35,210 bases of DNA, taken from positions 1 through 35,210 of the forward strand of contig JBMOPO010000055.1 in assembly GCA_049325095.1 (NCBI GenBank). The letters are read 5' to 3'. Each line of letters begins with the position of its first letter. The first letter of the stretch is position 1. Shown here piece after piece: positions 8,669 through 16,611 of this stretch. The translations under genes were made by a program, and so were the position numbers. Source of the stretch: JAGPUQ01 sp049325095. GTDB taxonomy: Bacteria; Pseudomonadota; Gammaproteobacteria; Pseudomonadales; Porticoccaceae. The notes under the pieces are model-generated. The model was not told the origin of the DNA. It did not search any database and saw only the letters and a list, made by a program, of their open reading frames with translations.

Positions 8669-9817
8669 TCAGGCGTGCTGCCCGGCCCCGGGCCAGCGCG
8701 CCCGCAGCCAGCCGCCGGCGCCGTGTTCCACCTCGATGCCGCAGGCCGCGCTCTCCCGGGCCAGCACCGCCCGCAGCCATTCGGCATCCGCCGGCCGGGG
8801 ACGTCGCAGGCGCAGGCCGCGGATCTGCAGCGGCACCAGGGTCAGGGCCTCGAGCCGGCCGCTCCCGGGGTCGAGGTCGGCGGCGTACAGCAGGCTCAGG
8901 TCGCCGCGGTACTCGCGGCGGTCGCGGATCCCCTCGTAGTCGTTGAGCAGGTCGCCGCAGCCGTAGAGGATCAGCCGGCCGCGATGCACCTCGAAGCCGA
9001 GCGGATGGTGCGAGGAGTGGCCGTGCACCAGATCCACGCCGGCCTCGTCGATCAGCGCCCGGGCGAAGGCGCGCTGCTCGGGTTCGATGTCGTAGCCCCA
9101 GTTGCCGCCCCAGTGGATCGACACCAGCGCCAGATCGCCCGGCCGGCGCAGGGCCTGCAACCGGGCGGCGAGCTCGGCGACCAGCCGGGGGCCGGGCGCC
9201 GCCGCCCAGGCGACGCCAGGGCGATCGTCCGCCGCCGCCCAGTGCGCCGGAATGCCGCTGCTCGCCAGGCCCACGGCCGATACCAGCAGCCGGCCTCCAC
9301 CGGCCGTCGCCAGCGCCGCGGGGCGCCAGGCCGCGGCGGCGTCGCGACCGGCGCCGGCCCGGGCGATGCCGGCACCTTCCAGCACCGCCAGGGTTTCGAG
9401 CAGGCCGCGGCTCCCCCAGTCGAGCACGTGATTGTTGGCCAGCACGCAGCAGTCCACGCCCGCGGCGCGCAGACAGCCGACATTGGCCGGATGCATGCGG
9501 TAGTTGATGCCCTTGGGCTCCCAGTCGCCGCTGGTGGTGATGCTGGTCTCGAGGTTGACGATCAGCGCGTCGGGCCGCAACCGGGCCAGCGCCTCGAGCC
9601 CGGCGCCCCAGATGTAGGCGTCCGCCACCCGGCGCGGGATGGGTCCGTGGGCGCGCTCGGCGAGCGCCACATAGTCGAGCGCGGAGCTGGCCCAGGATTC
9701 GTGCAACTGTGGGTCGCCGGGATGGGCGAGGATCTGGTCGATGCCGCGCCCGGTCATGACATCGCCGCTCAGACAGAGCCTGAGCCGCCGGGATCCGGAA
9801 CCCGCTCGCGCCGCCAT
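8669..9817 (-). CDS. CapA family (PGA_cap) metallophosphatase-like protein
   Basis: A 382-aa protein of the poly-gamma-glutamate capsule protein A family, which has a calcineurin-like metallophosphoesterase fold. Visible motifs are LCLSGDVMTGRGID (15-28), VNLETSIT (87-94), VLANNHVLDWG (125-135), SIHWGGNWGYD, and HGHSSHHPLGFEV followed by RLILYGCGDLL. These give the Asp, Asn and His metal ligands expected of the family. No signal peptide or membrane anchor is visible, unlike classical CapA, and no capB or capC is nearby, so capsule synthesis is not supported. Many such proteins are stand-alone and of unknown substrate. The ATG at 9817 follows a GGGGG tract. The gene converges with pncB, with only 5 bp between them. 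Confidence 0.85.
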   Translation of the reverse strand: MAARAGSGSRRLRLCLSGDVMTGRGIDQILAHPGDPQLHESWASSALDYVALAERAHGPIPRRVADAYIWGAGLEALARLRPDALIVNLETSITTSGDWEPKGINYRMHPANVGCLRAAGVDCCVLANNHVLDWGSRGLLETLAVLEGAGIARAGAGRDAAAAWRPAALATAGGGRLLVSAVGLASSGIPAHWAAADDRPGVAWAAAPGPRLVAELAARLQALRRPGDLALVSIHWGGNWGYDIEPEQRAFARALIDEAGVDLVHGHSSHHPLGFEVHRGRLILYGCGDLLNDYEGIRDRREYRGDLSLLYAADLDPGSGRLEALTLVPLQIRGLRLRRPRPADAEWLRAVLARESAACGIEVEHGAGGWLRARWPGAGQHA

Positions 9818-10125
9818 GGCTGCATCCCCCGCCTTCGCCGACCCCGGGCCGGCGCACCCGTACTTCCGCCAGCTTAGCGCGCCCGGCGCCAGGCGACGCT
9901 TCGCCGACGGCGCCGGTGCGCTAGGATGGCGCGCTGAGCGCCGGCGAAGAACTCGCGGCGGGCAAGCCCGGCGGCCGGCGAAGGCGCGGGAGCCGGAACC
10001 CAGCGGGAAACCGGTGCGGATCCCGGGCACCGCGCGGCGCAGCGGATGGGCTGCGCCGTGCATTCATGCACCGGGTCCGGGATCCGGGACCGGGATATCG
10101 GGCCGGCAGGCGTTCGAGGAGCGGC
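9818..10125. other. Intergenic region between divergent capA-like and kinase genes
   Basis: No coding sequence was recognised in these 308 bp. It contains a possible plus-strand -10 (TAGGAT, 9922-9927) with a poor -35, a possible minus-strand -10 (TAAGCT, 9871-9876) for the capA-like gene, a small inverted repeat GTGCAT-TC-ATGCAC (10058-10071), and an imperfect palindrome centred on GGATCC just after it. These may be regulatory, but nothing is decisive. Confidence 0.4.
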
Positions 10126-11118
10126 ATGCGCATCGAAGACAAGGTGGCCCGGCTGCGCGATCCCGGCATCTACCCCGAACGCCCCGCCGTGGTCGAGGTC
10201 GTCGAAACCCACTTCTCCTGGGTATTTCTCACCGAGCGGCTGGTCTACAAACTCAAGAAGCCGGTCCGCTACCACGGCCTGGACTTCACCACCCTCGCCG
10301 CCCGGCGCCGCAACTGCGAGCGCGAGGTGGCCCTCAACCGCCGCCTGGCCCCGGACGTCTACCTGGGCACCCTGGCCCTGACCGCCAGCGACGGCACCGC
10401 GGCGCTGGGCGGGGCGGGCGCGGTGCTGGACTGGCTGGTGGTGATGCGGCGCCTGCCCGCCGGGCGGATGCTCGATGCCGCCATCCGCGCAGGCACCGTC
10501 GGCGAAGCGGAGATCCGCAAGTTCACCGGCCTGCTCGCGGCGTTCTACCGCCGGACCGAGCCCGCGCCCCTGGCGCCGGAGGACTACCGGCGGCGGTTCG
10601 CGCTCGGGATCGCGGACCACCGGGCGGCGCTGCTCGCCTCCGGGACCGCCCTGCCGCACCTCGGGATCGACGCGCTGTGCCGCTGGCAGCAGGGTTTTCT
10701 GCGCCGCCACCGGGCGCTGCTGGATGCCCGGGCCGGGCGCCTGGTCGACGCCCACGGCGACCTGCGCCCCGAACACATCTGCCTGACCCCGGAGCCGGCG
10801 ATCATCGACTGCCTGGAGTTCGACCCGGAGTTGCGCCGCCTCGATCCCGCCGACGAGCTCGCCTATCTGGCGCTGGAATGCGAGCGCCTGGGCGCCGGGC
10901 AGATCGGCGACCGGGTGCTCGCGCACTACGCCGCAATCAGCGGCGACCGCTGCCCGGATCCGCTGCTGCGCTTCTATCGGGTATTCCGCGCCTGCCTGCG
11001 CGCCAAGATCGCCGTCTGGCACCTGGCCGACTGCACCGCGGGCGAAGGCGGGAAATGGACGCGGCGCGCACTCGATTATCTGCGCCTGGCCGAGCGCCAC
11101 GCCCGGGGCTCCCGGTGA
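10126..11118 (+). CDS. Aminoglycoside-phosphotransferase-fold kinase (COG2187-like)
   Basis: A 330-aa protein kinase-like phosphotransferase. The N-terminal lobe contains ETHFSWVFLTERLVYKLKKP with Lys42 or Lys44 as probable ATP-contacting lysine, and Glu67 in NCEREVALNRRL as its partner. VVMRRLPAGRML is the hinge region. The catalytic loop is AHGDLRPEHI with Asp212, and the metal-binding region is IIDCLEFD. Proteins of this group are often fused to an ATP-binding AAA-type kinase domain; here the second domain is absent. The real substrate is unknown, and antibiotic resistance should not be inferred. Start 10126 is preceded by GAGGAG; a longer in-frame reading from 10066 lacks such a site. The gene converges with the PRPP-synthetase-like gene, 33 bp away. 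Confidence 0.82.
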   Translation: MRIEDKVARLRDPGIYPERPAVVEVVETHFSWVFLTERLVYKLKKPVRYHGLDFTTLAARRRNCEREVALNRRLAPDVYLGTLALTASDGTAALGGAGAVLDWLVVMRRLPAGRMLDAAIRAGTVGEAEIRKFTGLLAAFYRRTEPAPLAPEDYRRRFALGIADHRAALLASGTALPHLGIDALCRWQQGFLRRHRALLDARAGRLVDAHGDLRPEHICLTPEPAIIDCLEFDPELRRLDPADELAYLALECERLGAGQIGDRVLAHYAAISGDRCPDPLLRFYRVFRACLRAKIAVWHLADCTAGEGGKWTRRALDYLRLAERHARGSR

Positions 11119-11151
11119 CCGCGCCGGAGGAGGCACCGGCGCCCAGTGGCC

Positions 11152-12138
11152 TCAGCGCTCCAGCAGCTCGACCACCGAGTCGCCGCGGTGCAGGCGCGCC
11201 AGCACCTCGGCCAGCAGCGGCGCGATCGGGAGCTGGATCAGGCGGCCGTGCAGCGCCGTGCCGGCGAGGCGCCACGGCGGCACCGAATCGGTGACCGCCA
11301 GGCTGTCGAGCGCCGGATCGTCGAGCCGTTCGCCCGCCCGGTCGGTGAACAGCCCGTGGGCGGCGGCGGCGTGGACCCGGCGCGCACCGCGCGCCCGGCA
11401 GGCCCGGGCGGCGCGCAACAGGGTGCCGCCGGTGCTGATCAGGTCGTCGAACAGGACCACCTGGGCATCGCCCAGTTCGCCGACCACCGCCTCCCCGCTC
11501 ACCACCCCGGCGCTGCGGTACTTCTCCATGAAGGCGCTGCCCACCGGCCGGCCGAGGCGGGCGGCGAGCGCGGCGCGCAGCCGCTCGGCGCGTTGGATGC
11601 CGCCAGTGTCGGGCGACATCACCACCACCGGCCCGGCATCCAGCGCGGCGGCGAAATGCGCGGCGAACAGCGGCGCGGTGTCGAGCAGTTGCACGGGACA
11701 GCGGAAGGCATTTTCCACCGCGGCGGGGTTGTGCACCTCCAGCAGCACCACCCGATCGACGCCCGCCGCCTCCAGCCACTGCGCCAGATAGCGGGTGGCG
11801 AGCGGATCCCGCGGCTGGGTGCGGCGATCCTTGCGCGCGTAGCACAGGTAGGGCAGCACCGCGGTCACCCGCGCCGCGGCGGCGTCGCGCAGCGCGCCGG
11901 CCAGCAGCAGCAGGCGGCACAGCTTGTCGTGCACCGAACGCTGCGCCTCGCCATACAGCGACTGCACCAGGTAGACATCGCACTCGCGCACGCTCTCCAG
12001 CGGGCGCAGCTTGTGCTCGCCGTCCTCGAAGTCGCGCTCCTCCAGCGCGCCGGGCGCCATCCCCAGCCGCGCCGCGATCCGCGCGCCCAGCTCCCGGCTC
12101 TCGCTGGGCGCAAACAGCTTCATCGGCCGCCCGTTCAT
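11152..12138 (-). CDS. Ribose-phosphate pyrophosphokinase-like protein (divergent PRPP synthetase)
   Basis: Likely makes, or at least binds, 5-phosphoribosyl-1-pyrophosphate from ribose 5-phosphate and ATP. The 328-aa protein has tandem PRTase-fold domains. Recognisable are FEDGEHKLRP-LESVRECDVYLVQS (37-60), PYLCYARKDRRTQPRDPLAT (96-115), His136 in LEVHNPAAVE, VMSPDTGG, KYR in the flexible catalytic loop, and the ribose-phosphate loop LFDDLISTGGTL. Several positions differ from housekeeping Prs (LISTGGT for MIDTAGT; a long basic YARKDRRTQ segment), so this is probably an accessory paralogue. Start 12138 is fixed by the ATGA overlap with the upstream hydrolase; the GTG at 12147 is less likely. 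It is the last gene of the nrdJ operon. Confidence 0.85.
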   Translation of the reverse strand: MNGRPMKLFAPSESRELGARIAARLGMAPGALEERDFEDGEHKLRPLESVRECDVYLVQSLYGEAQRSVHDKLCRLLLLAGALRDAAAARVTAVLPYLCYARKDRRTQPRDPLATRYLAQWLEAAGVDRVVLLEVHNPAAVENAFRCPVQLLDTAPLFAAHFAAALDAGPVVVMSPDTGGIQRAERLRAALAARLGRPVGSAFMEKYRSAGVVSGEAVVGELGDAQVVLFDDLISTGGTLLRAARACRARGARRVHAAAAHGLFTDRAGERLDDPALDSLAVTDSVPPWRLAGTALHGRLIQLPIAPLLAEVLARLHRGDSVVELLER

Positions 12139-12782
12139 GGCGGGCAATGTGCCACGAACCAGTCCCGGGCGAGCTCCGCGACCCGCTCCAGGGCGCCGGG
12201 CTCGGGGAACAGGTGGGTCGCGCCGGGGATGATCTCCAGGGAGTGGGGCGCGCGCAGCAGTGCCGCCGCATCGCGGTTCAGATCGATTACCTGGGGGTCA
12301 TTGCCGCCCACGATCAGCAGTGTGGGGGCAACCACGGCGGCCAGGCTGGCGGCCGCCAGATCTGGCCGGCCGCCGCGGGACACCACCGCACACACTGCTT
12401 CCGGGCGCACCGCAGCGGCGACCAGGGCCGCCGCGGCGCCGGTGCTGGCGCCGTACAGGCCGACGCGCAGCGCGCCGAGGTCGGGTTGCCGCGCCGCCCA
12501 GTCGATGGCGCCGACCAGGCGCTCGGCGAGCAGCGGGATGTCGAAGCGCAGCGCGCCGGTAAGCGCATCCTCGCGCTGCTCCGCGGCGCTGAGCAGGTCG
12601 AACAGCAGGGTGGCGAAGCCGGCGGCCTGCAACCGCTCCGCCACCCAGCGGTTGCGCGGGCTGGCCCGGCCGCTGCCGCTGCCGTGGGCGAAGATCACCA
12701 GCCCGGCCGCGCCCGGCTCTTGCGCCAGATCCGCATCGAGCCGAACCCCGCCCAGCCGCAGCTCCACCGCGACGGCGTTCAT
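12135..12782 (-). CDS. Alpha/beta hydrolase (dienelactone-hydrolase-like)
   Basis: A 215-aa alpha/beta hydrolase. An oxyanion-region motif, VIFAHGSGSGRASPRNR, is followed by the nucleophile elbow GASTGAA, an Asp in LIVGGNDPQV and a His in IPGATHLFPEPG, giving a complete Ser-Asp-His triad. No signal peptide is seen. Both ends overlap neighbours by four bases: its ATG overlaps the stop of the phosphoribosyltransferase, and its stop overlaps the ATG of the PRPP-synthetase-like gene. Co-translation is therefore likely. Homologues paired with phosphoribosyltransferases are known in stress-type clusters, but the reaction is not established. It may be a hydrolase for a small ester or lactone; this is inference. 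Confidence 0.85.
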   Translation of the reverse strand: MNAVAVELRLGGVRLDADLAQEPGAAGLVIFAHGSGSGRASPRNRWVAERLQAAGFATLLFDLLSAAEQREDALTGALRFDIPLLAERLVGAIDWAARQPDLGALRVGLYGASTGAAAALVAAAVRPEAVCAVVSRGGRPDLAAASLAAVVAPTLLIVGGNDPQVIDLNRDAAALLRAPHSLEIIPGATHLFPEPGALERVAELARDWFVAHCPP

Positions 12783-13444
12783 GGCTCCGCCTCCGGTGGC
12801 TCGACCCAGGCCCGGGCCAGCAGGGCGCGTACCGAGTCGTCGTCGAGCTGGCCGAAGTCCCGGTACCAGGCGCCGATCGCAAAGAACGACTCGGGAGCCT
12901 CGACACAGACCACGTCGTCCGCTTCCGCGCGCAGCCGGGCCAGGACGTCCGGCGGCGCCACAGGTACCGCCACCACCAGGGCCGCGGGGTGCTGCGGGCG
13001 CAGCGCGGCCAGCGCCGCGCGCATGGTGGCGCCGGTGGCCAGGCCGTCGTCGACCAGGATCAGGCAGCGGCCGGCGATCGCGGGCCGCGGGCGATGGCCC
13101 CGGTAGGCGGCCTCGCGGCGCTCCAGCTCGCGCGCTTCGCGCGCCACCGCGGCCTCGATCTCGGCGTCGCCGACGCCGGTCGCGGCGATCACTTCCGGGT
13201 TCAGCACCCGGACGCCGCCGCTGGCCAGGGCGCCCATGGCCAGCTCCTCGTGGCCGGGCACCCCCAGCTTGCGCACCAGCAGCAGGTCGAGCGGCGCGCG
13301 CAGCGCCCGCGCCACCTCGAAGGCGACCGGCACCCCGCCGCGGGGCAGCGCCAGCACCAGCAGATTGGGACGGCCGGCATAGGCGCGCAGGGCGCGCGCC
13401 AGGCGGCGGCCGGCATCGGTACGGTCGCGGAACACTCCAGTCAT
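12779..13444 (-). CDS. Phosphoribosyltransferase domain protein
   Basis: A 221-aa PRTase-fold protein. The N-terminus carries DRTDAGRRLARALRAY and LVLALPRGGVPVAFEVAR, and the PRPP-binding loop is LILVDDGLATGATMRAAL. The region between them (VRKLGVPGHEELAMGA and GGVRVLNPEVI) is typical of uncharacterised PRTases found beside alpha/beta hydrolases and stress proteins. The base or other acceptor is unknown. The start at 13444 lies 36 bp after the nrdJ stop, with GGAG upstream, and the stop overlaps the hydrolase ATG. Its position between a ribonucleotide reductase and a PRPP-synthetase-like gene suggests a role in base or nucleotide recycling; this is inference. Confidence 0.87.
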   Translation of the reverse strand: MTGVFRDRTDAGRRLARALRAYAGRPNLLVLALPRGGVPVAFEVARALRAPLDLLLVRKLGVPGHEELAMGALASGGVRVLNPEVIAATGVGDAEIEAAVAREARELERREAAYRGHRPRPAIAGRCLILVDDGLATGATMRAALAALRPQHPAALVVAVPVAPPDVLARLRAEADDVVCVEAPESFFAIGAWYRDFGQLDDDSVRALLARAWVEPPEAEP

Positions 13445-13480
13445 GGCGGTAGCTCCAGTGGCAGATTTCCAGGCCCGGCG

Positions 13481-15274
13481 TCACGGGCAGCGCGAGTCAC
13501 CGCAGGCGGTGCACAGATCGCAGCCCTCCAGGTGGACCCGGGCCGCGGCCGCGCACCTGGGGCAGCGCCGCAGCGCGTGGCCGCCGTCGTCGAGCACGGC
13601 GCCCCGCACCGGGTTGGGCCGGAACAGGGTACAGCCCTTGCACCCCAGTTCGTAGGCCCGCCGATAGATGTCGCAGAATGCCTCGAACTCGATTTCGGCC
13701 GGCAGATTGATGGTCTTGGAGACCGCGGCATCGGTGTACTCCTGCACCAGCGCCTGCACTTCCAGATGGTCTTCCGGGGCGAGTTCGGCGGCGGTGACGA
13801 AGCTTGCGGGCAGCGCGGCGCGCGCTCCGTGGCCATCCCGAAAGCGGCGGTAGGCGTGATCGAGCAGCGTCTCGGTGGCGGTGGTGCCGTCGGGCCGGCG
13901 CACCTGCCGCTCATAGGCCAGGGCGTAGATCGGCTCCAGCCCGGAGGAGAGATTGTCGGCGACCAGCGAGATGGTGCCGGTGGGCGCCACCGAGGTCACC
14001 AGGCCGTTGCGCATGCCGTGGCAGGCGATCGCGGCGCGCACCTCCGGCTCCAGTTGGCGGACGTTGGCGCCGGCCAGATAGGGCTCGCGCTCGAAGCGCG
14101 GAAACGCGCCCTTCTCGGCAGCCAGCCCGGTCGACGCCAGGTAGGCGGCGCGGCGCCAGGTCGCCAGCCAGCTGCGCAGCCTCGCCTGCGCCTCCCGGCT
14201 GCCGTAGCGCAACCCGCACATCGCCAGGGCGTCGGCCAGGCCGGTGATACCCAGGCCGATGCGCCGCTTGGCCAGGGCTTCCGCGCGCTGCGCCGGCAGC
14301 GGAAAGCGCGAGACGTCGATGGCGTTGTCGAGCATGCGCACCCCGATGCGGGTGATCTCCTCCAGCGCCGCCAGGTCGAGATCGGCAGCGGCGGTGAACG
14401 GCCGCTGCACCAGGGCGGCCAGATTCACCGAGCCCAGCACACAGGCGCCATAGGGCGGCAGCGGCTGCTCGCCGCAGGGGTTGGTGGTGGCGATGGTCTC
14501 GCAGTACCAGAGGTTGTTGCGGGCGTTGACCCGGTCGATGAAGATCACCCCCGGCTCGGCGCTGTCGTAGGCGGCGCGCGTCAGCTTCCGCCACAGTTCG
14601 CCGGCCGGCAGGGTGCGGTACAGGCGCCCGCCGAAGCGCAGCGCCCAGGGCGCGTCGGCCGCCACCGCGGCCATGAAGGCGTCGCTGACCAGCACCGAGA
14701 GGTTGAAGTTGGTCAGCGCCCCGGGCTCGGTCTTGGCGGCGATGAAGGCCTCGATGTCCGGGTGATCGCAGGCCAGCGAGCCCATCATGGCCCCGCGCCG
14801 GTAACCCGCCGAGAGGATGGTGGCGCACATGGCGTCCCATACCGCCATGAAGCTCACCGGCCCGGAGGCATCCGCGCCCAGACCCCGCACCGGCGCGCCC
14901 CGCGGCCGCAGCGTGGAGAAGTCGTAACCGATGCCGCCGCCCTGTTGCAGGGTCAGCGCCGCCTCGCGCAGGTGCTCGAAGATGCCGCCCAGGTCGTCGG
15001 GGATGGTGCCCATCACGAAGCAGTTGCACAGGGTGACGTCGCGCTCGGTGCCGGCCCCGGCCAGAATCCGCCCACCGGGCAGAAACTGGAAATCGGCCAG
15101 CGCCGCGCGAAATCGCGCGGCCCAGCGCGCTTGGTCCGCTTCCGGGGCGGCGAGCGCCGCGGCGACCCGATCCCAGGTCGCTTCGATGTCGGTTTCGACC
15201 GGCTGCCCGGCGGCATCGTCGAGCCGATACTTCTGGCGCCAGATCCGCTGCGATACGGGAGACCACTCCACCAT
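13481..15274 (-). CDS. nrdJ: Adenosylcobalamin-dependent (class II) ribonucleoside-diphosphate reductase
   Basis: Reduces ribonucleotides to deoxyribonucleotides, with adenosylcobalamin as radical source, so it works with or without oxygen. The 597-aa protein has the N-terminal Cys pair in TLCNCFVMGT (83, 85), QQGGGIGYDFS, GYRRGAMMGSL, the radical-site motif NPCGEQPL (265-272) with Cys267 and Glu269, Cys278 in YGACVLGSVNL as the probable partner of the N-terminal cysteine, and PTGTISLVA. The C-terminus carries six cysteines (571, 574, 585, 588, 591, 596), matching the redox/zinc tail of NrdJ. It is shorter than many NrdJ proteins (often above 700 aa), and no ATP-cone is seen at the N-terminus. 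The ATG at 15274 follows GAGAGGT. It is the first gene of a four-gene minus-strand operon. Confidence 0.93.
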   Translation of the reverse strand: MVEWSPVSQRIWRQKYRLDDAAGQPVETDIEATWDRVAAALAAPEADQARWAARFRAALADFQFLPGGRILAGAGTERDVTLCNCFVMGTIPDDLGGIFEHLREAALTLQQGGGIGYDFSTLRPRGAPVRGLGADASGPVSFMAVWDAMCATILSAGYRRGAMMGSLACDHPDIEAFIAAKTEPGALTNFNLSVLVSDAFMAAVAADAPWALRFGGRLYRTLPAGELWRKLTRAAYDSAEPGVIFIDRVNARNNLWYCETIATTNPCGEQPLPPYGACVLGSVNLAALVQRPFTAAADLDLAALEEITRIGVRMLDNAIDVSRFPLPAQRAEALAKRRIGLGITGLADALAMCGLRYGSREAQARLRSWLATWRRAAYLASTGLAAEKGAFPRFEREPYLAGANVRQLEPEVRAAIACHGMRNGLVTSVAPTGTISLVADNLSSGLEPIYALAYERQVRRPDGTTATETLLDHAYRRFRDGHGARAALPASFVTAAELAPEDHLEVQALVQEYTDAAVSKTINLPAEIEFEAFCDIYRRAYELGCKGCTLFRPNPVRGAVLDDGGHALRRCPRCAAAARVHLEGCDLCTACGDSRCP

Positions 15275-15430
15275 GCCGGGACCTCTCGGCTGCCGGGCCG
15301 CGGCGCGATCTGCCTTCCCGGTGCTACGGCCGCCGCCGCTTCATCCGGCGGCGGGACATGCTAGAGTCGGGGGGCAGCTGTCTGCCGCAGCTTTGCATTG
15401 CAACCATAAACCATAAACGGGGGAGACGAC

Positions 15431-16492
15431 ATGGACATCAGCGTGTGCGTGGCGCGCGGCGCCGACGGCTGGAAGGTGGCGGTCCGCGCCGAGCAGCTGG
15501 GCTTCCGAACCGCCTGGTTCGAGGACAGCCAGATGGTGGCGGCCGATCCGATCGCGATGATGGCGGTGGCCGCCACCCAGACCAGCAGGATCAAGCTGGC
15601 GACCGGCGTGCTCATCCCCTCCAACCGCATCGCGCCCCAGACCGCCAACAGCCTGGCGACCCTCAACAGCCTGGCGCCCGGGCGCATCATCCTGGGCATC
15701 GGCACCGGTTTCTCCGGCCGCCGCGCCATGGGTCTCGGCCCGGTCCGGGTGGACGATATCCGCCCCTACATCGAAACCGTGAACGGCCTACTGCGCGGCG
15801 AAACCGTGGAATGGGAGTTCGAGAACAAGAAACGCAAGATCGCCTTCCTGCACCCGGATGACGGGGTGATCAACCTGCGCGATCCCGTGCCCACCTATGT
15901 CGCGGCCCAGGGTCCGCGCATGCGCCGCCTGACCGCCGACCTGGGCGCCGGCTGGATGAACATCCACTCGACGCTGGATGCGGCGCGCGCCGACATGGCC
16001 GACATGGCAACCATCTGGCAGGCGGCGGGCCATGACAGGGGTTCCCTGCGGGCTGCCCTGCTGTCCTCCGGCTGCCCGCTGCGCGATGGCGAGACCGCCG
16101 CCAGCCCCATGGCGCTGCGCCAGGGCGGCCCCATGGCGGCGGTGTTCTTCCACAACCAGATGGAAGCCGGGCAATACGGCTCGCTGATGGGTGCCAGCGG
16201 CGAAGTCGCCGAAGCCCTGGCCGAGTACCGCCGCCTCTACGAGAGCTACCAACCCGAGGACGCGCGCTACCTCTCCCTGCACCGCGGTCACGCGCTCTTC
16301 GTGCGCGACGACGAGGCGCGCTTCATCACCCCGGAGCTGATCACCCAGGCGAGCATGACCGCGCCCATCGCGGAGCTGCGCGAGCGCATCCGGGAGCTTG
16401 ACCGCATCGGCTACGACGAGCTGGCGGTCATCACCTGTCCCGGCGACGACGACATCCTGGAGCGCTGGGCGGAGGTGATGGCCGGGGTCTGA
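15431..16492 (+). CDS. LLM class flavin-dependent oxidoreductase
   Basis: A 353-aa TIM-barrel protein of the luciferase-like monooxygenase superfamily, using FMN or F420. Visible features are an N-terminal strand (MDISVCVARG), EQLGFRTAWFEDSQMV, the strand TSRIKLATGVLIPSNRIAP, SLAPGRIILGIGTGFSGRRAMG (the cofactor phosphate region), and PVPTYVAAQGPRMRRLTADLGAGWM. The LGIGTG-type motif and the following Arg-rich turn resemble F420- or FMN-dependent reductases such as methylenetetrahydromethanopterin reductase. The cofactor and substrate cannot be decided. A strong Shine-Dalgarno (GGGGGAG) precedes the ATG. The leader contains a CCATAAACCATAAACGG repeat and TTGCA-T-TGCAA. It is divergent from nrdJ. 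Confidence 0.88.
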   Translation: MDISVCVARGADGWKVAVRAEQLGFRTAWFEDSQMVAADPIAMMAVAATQTSRIKLATGVLIPSNRIAPQTANSLATLNSLAPGRIILGIGTGFSGRRAMGLGPVRVDDIRPYIETVNGLLRGETVEWEFENKKRKIAFLHPDDGVINLRDPVPTYVAAQGPRMRRLTADLGAGWMNIHSTLDAARADMADMATIWQAAGHDRGSLRAALLSSGCPLRDGETAASPMALRQGGPMAAVFFHNQMEAGQYGSLMGASGEVAEALAEYRRLYESYQPEDARYLSLHRGHALFVRDDEARFITPELITQASMTAPIAELRERIRELDRIGYDELAVITCPGDDDILERWAEVMAGV

Positions 16493-16497
16493 GCCGT

Positions 16498-16516
16498 CCG
16501 CCGGGCATCCCGGCGG
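16498..16516 (+). terminator. Hairpin after the LLM gene
   Basis: Perfect 8-bp arms CCGCCGGG and CCCGGCGG with a 3-nt loop lie 5 bp after the LLM stop codon. No T-run follows, so termination strength is uncertain. Confidence 0.45.
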
Positions 16517-16611
16517 CGGTTGAAATCGACAGTTTCTCCCCCAAAAACTTTTCCGGAGGCCCCGCGGCGCAGATTCAGGGGCCGGCGAAGACAGTGGAGG
16601 AGGAGTAGATC

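Noticed and set aside
8669..9817. Poly-gamma-glutamate capsule locus
   Set aside because: No capB, capC or export genes and no signal peptide on the CapA-like protein.
7149..9857. A 902-codon minus-strand frame over pncB and the CapA-like gene
   Set aside because: It is antisense to pncB and out of frame with the CapA-like protein; no protein family is recognisable.
10126..11118. Aminoglycoside resistance gene
   Set aside because: It shares only the kinase fold; such proteins in this group are chromosomal and of unknown substrate.
11146..13452. A 768-codon plus-strand frame opposite the PRTase, hydrolase and PRPP-synthetase-like genes
   Set aside because: Low-complexity Arg/Ala/Pro shadow of well-supported minus-strand genes; typical of high-GC DNA.
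12989..15364. A 791-codon plus-strand frame opposite nrdJ
   Set aside because: Antisense shadow; nrdJ motifs on the minus strand are unmistakable.
15275..15430. Cobalamin riboswitch upstream of nrdJ
   Set aside because: The 156-bp gap is shared with a divergent gene, is short for the element, and no B12-box sequence was recognised.
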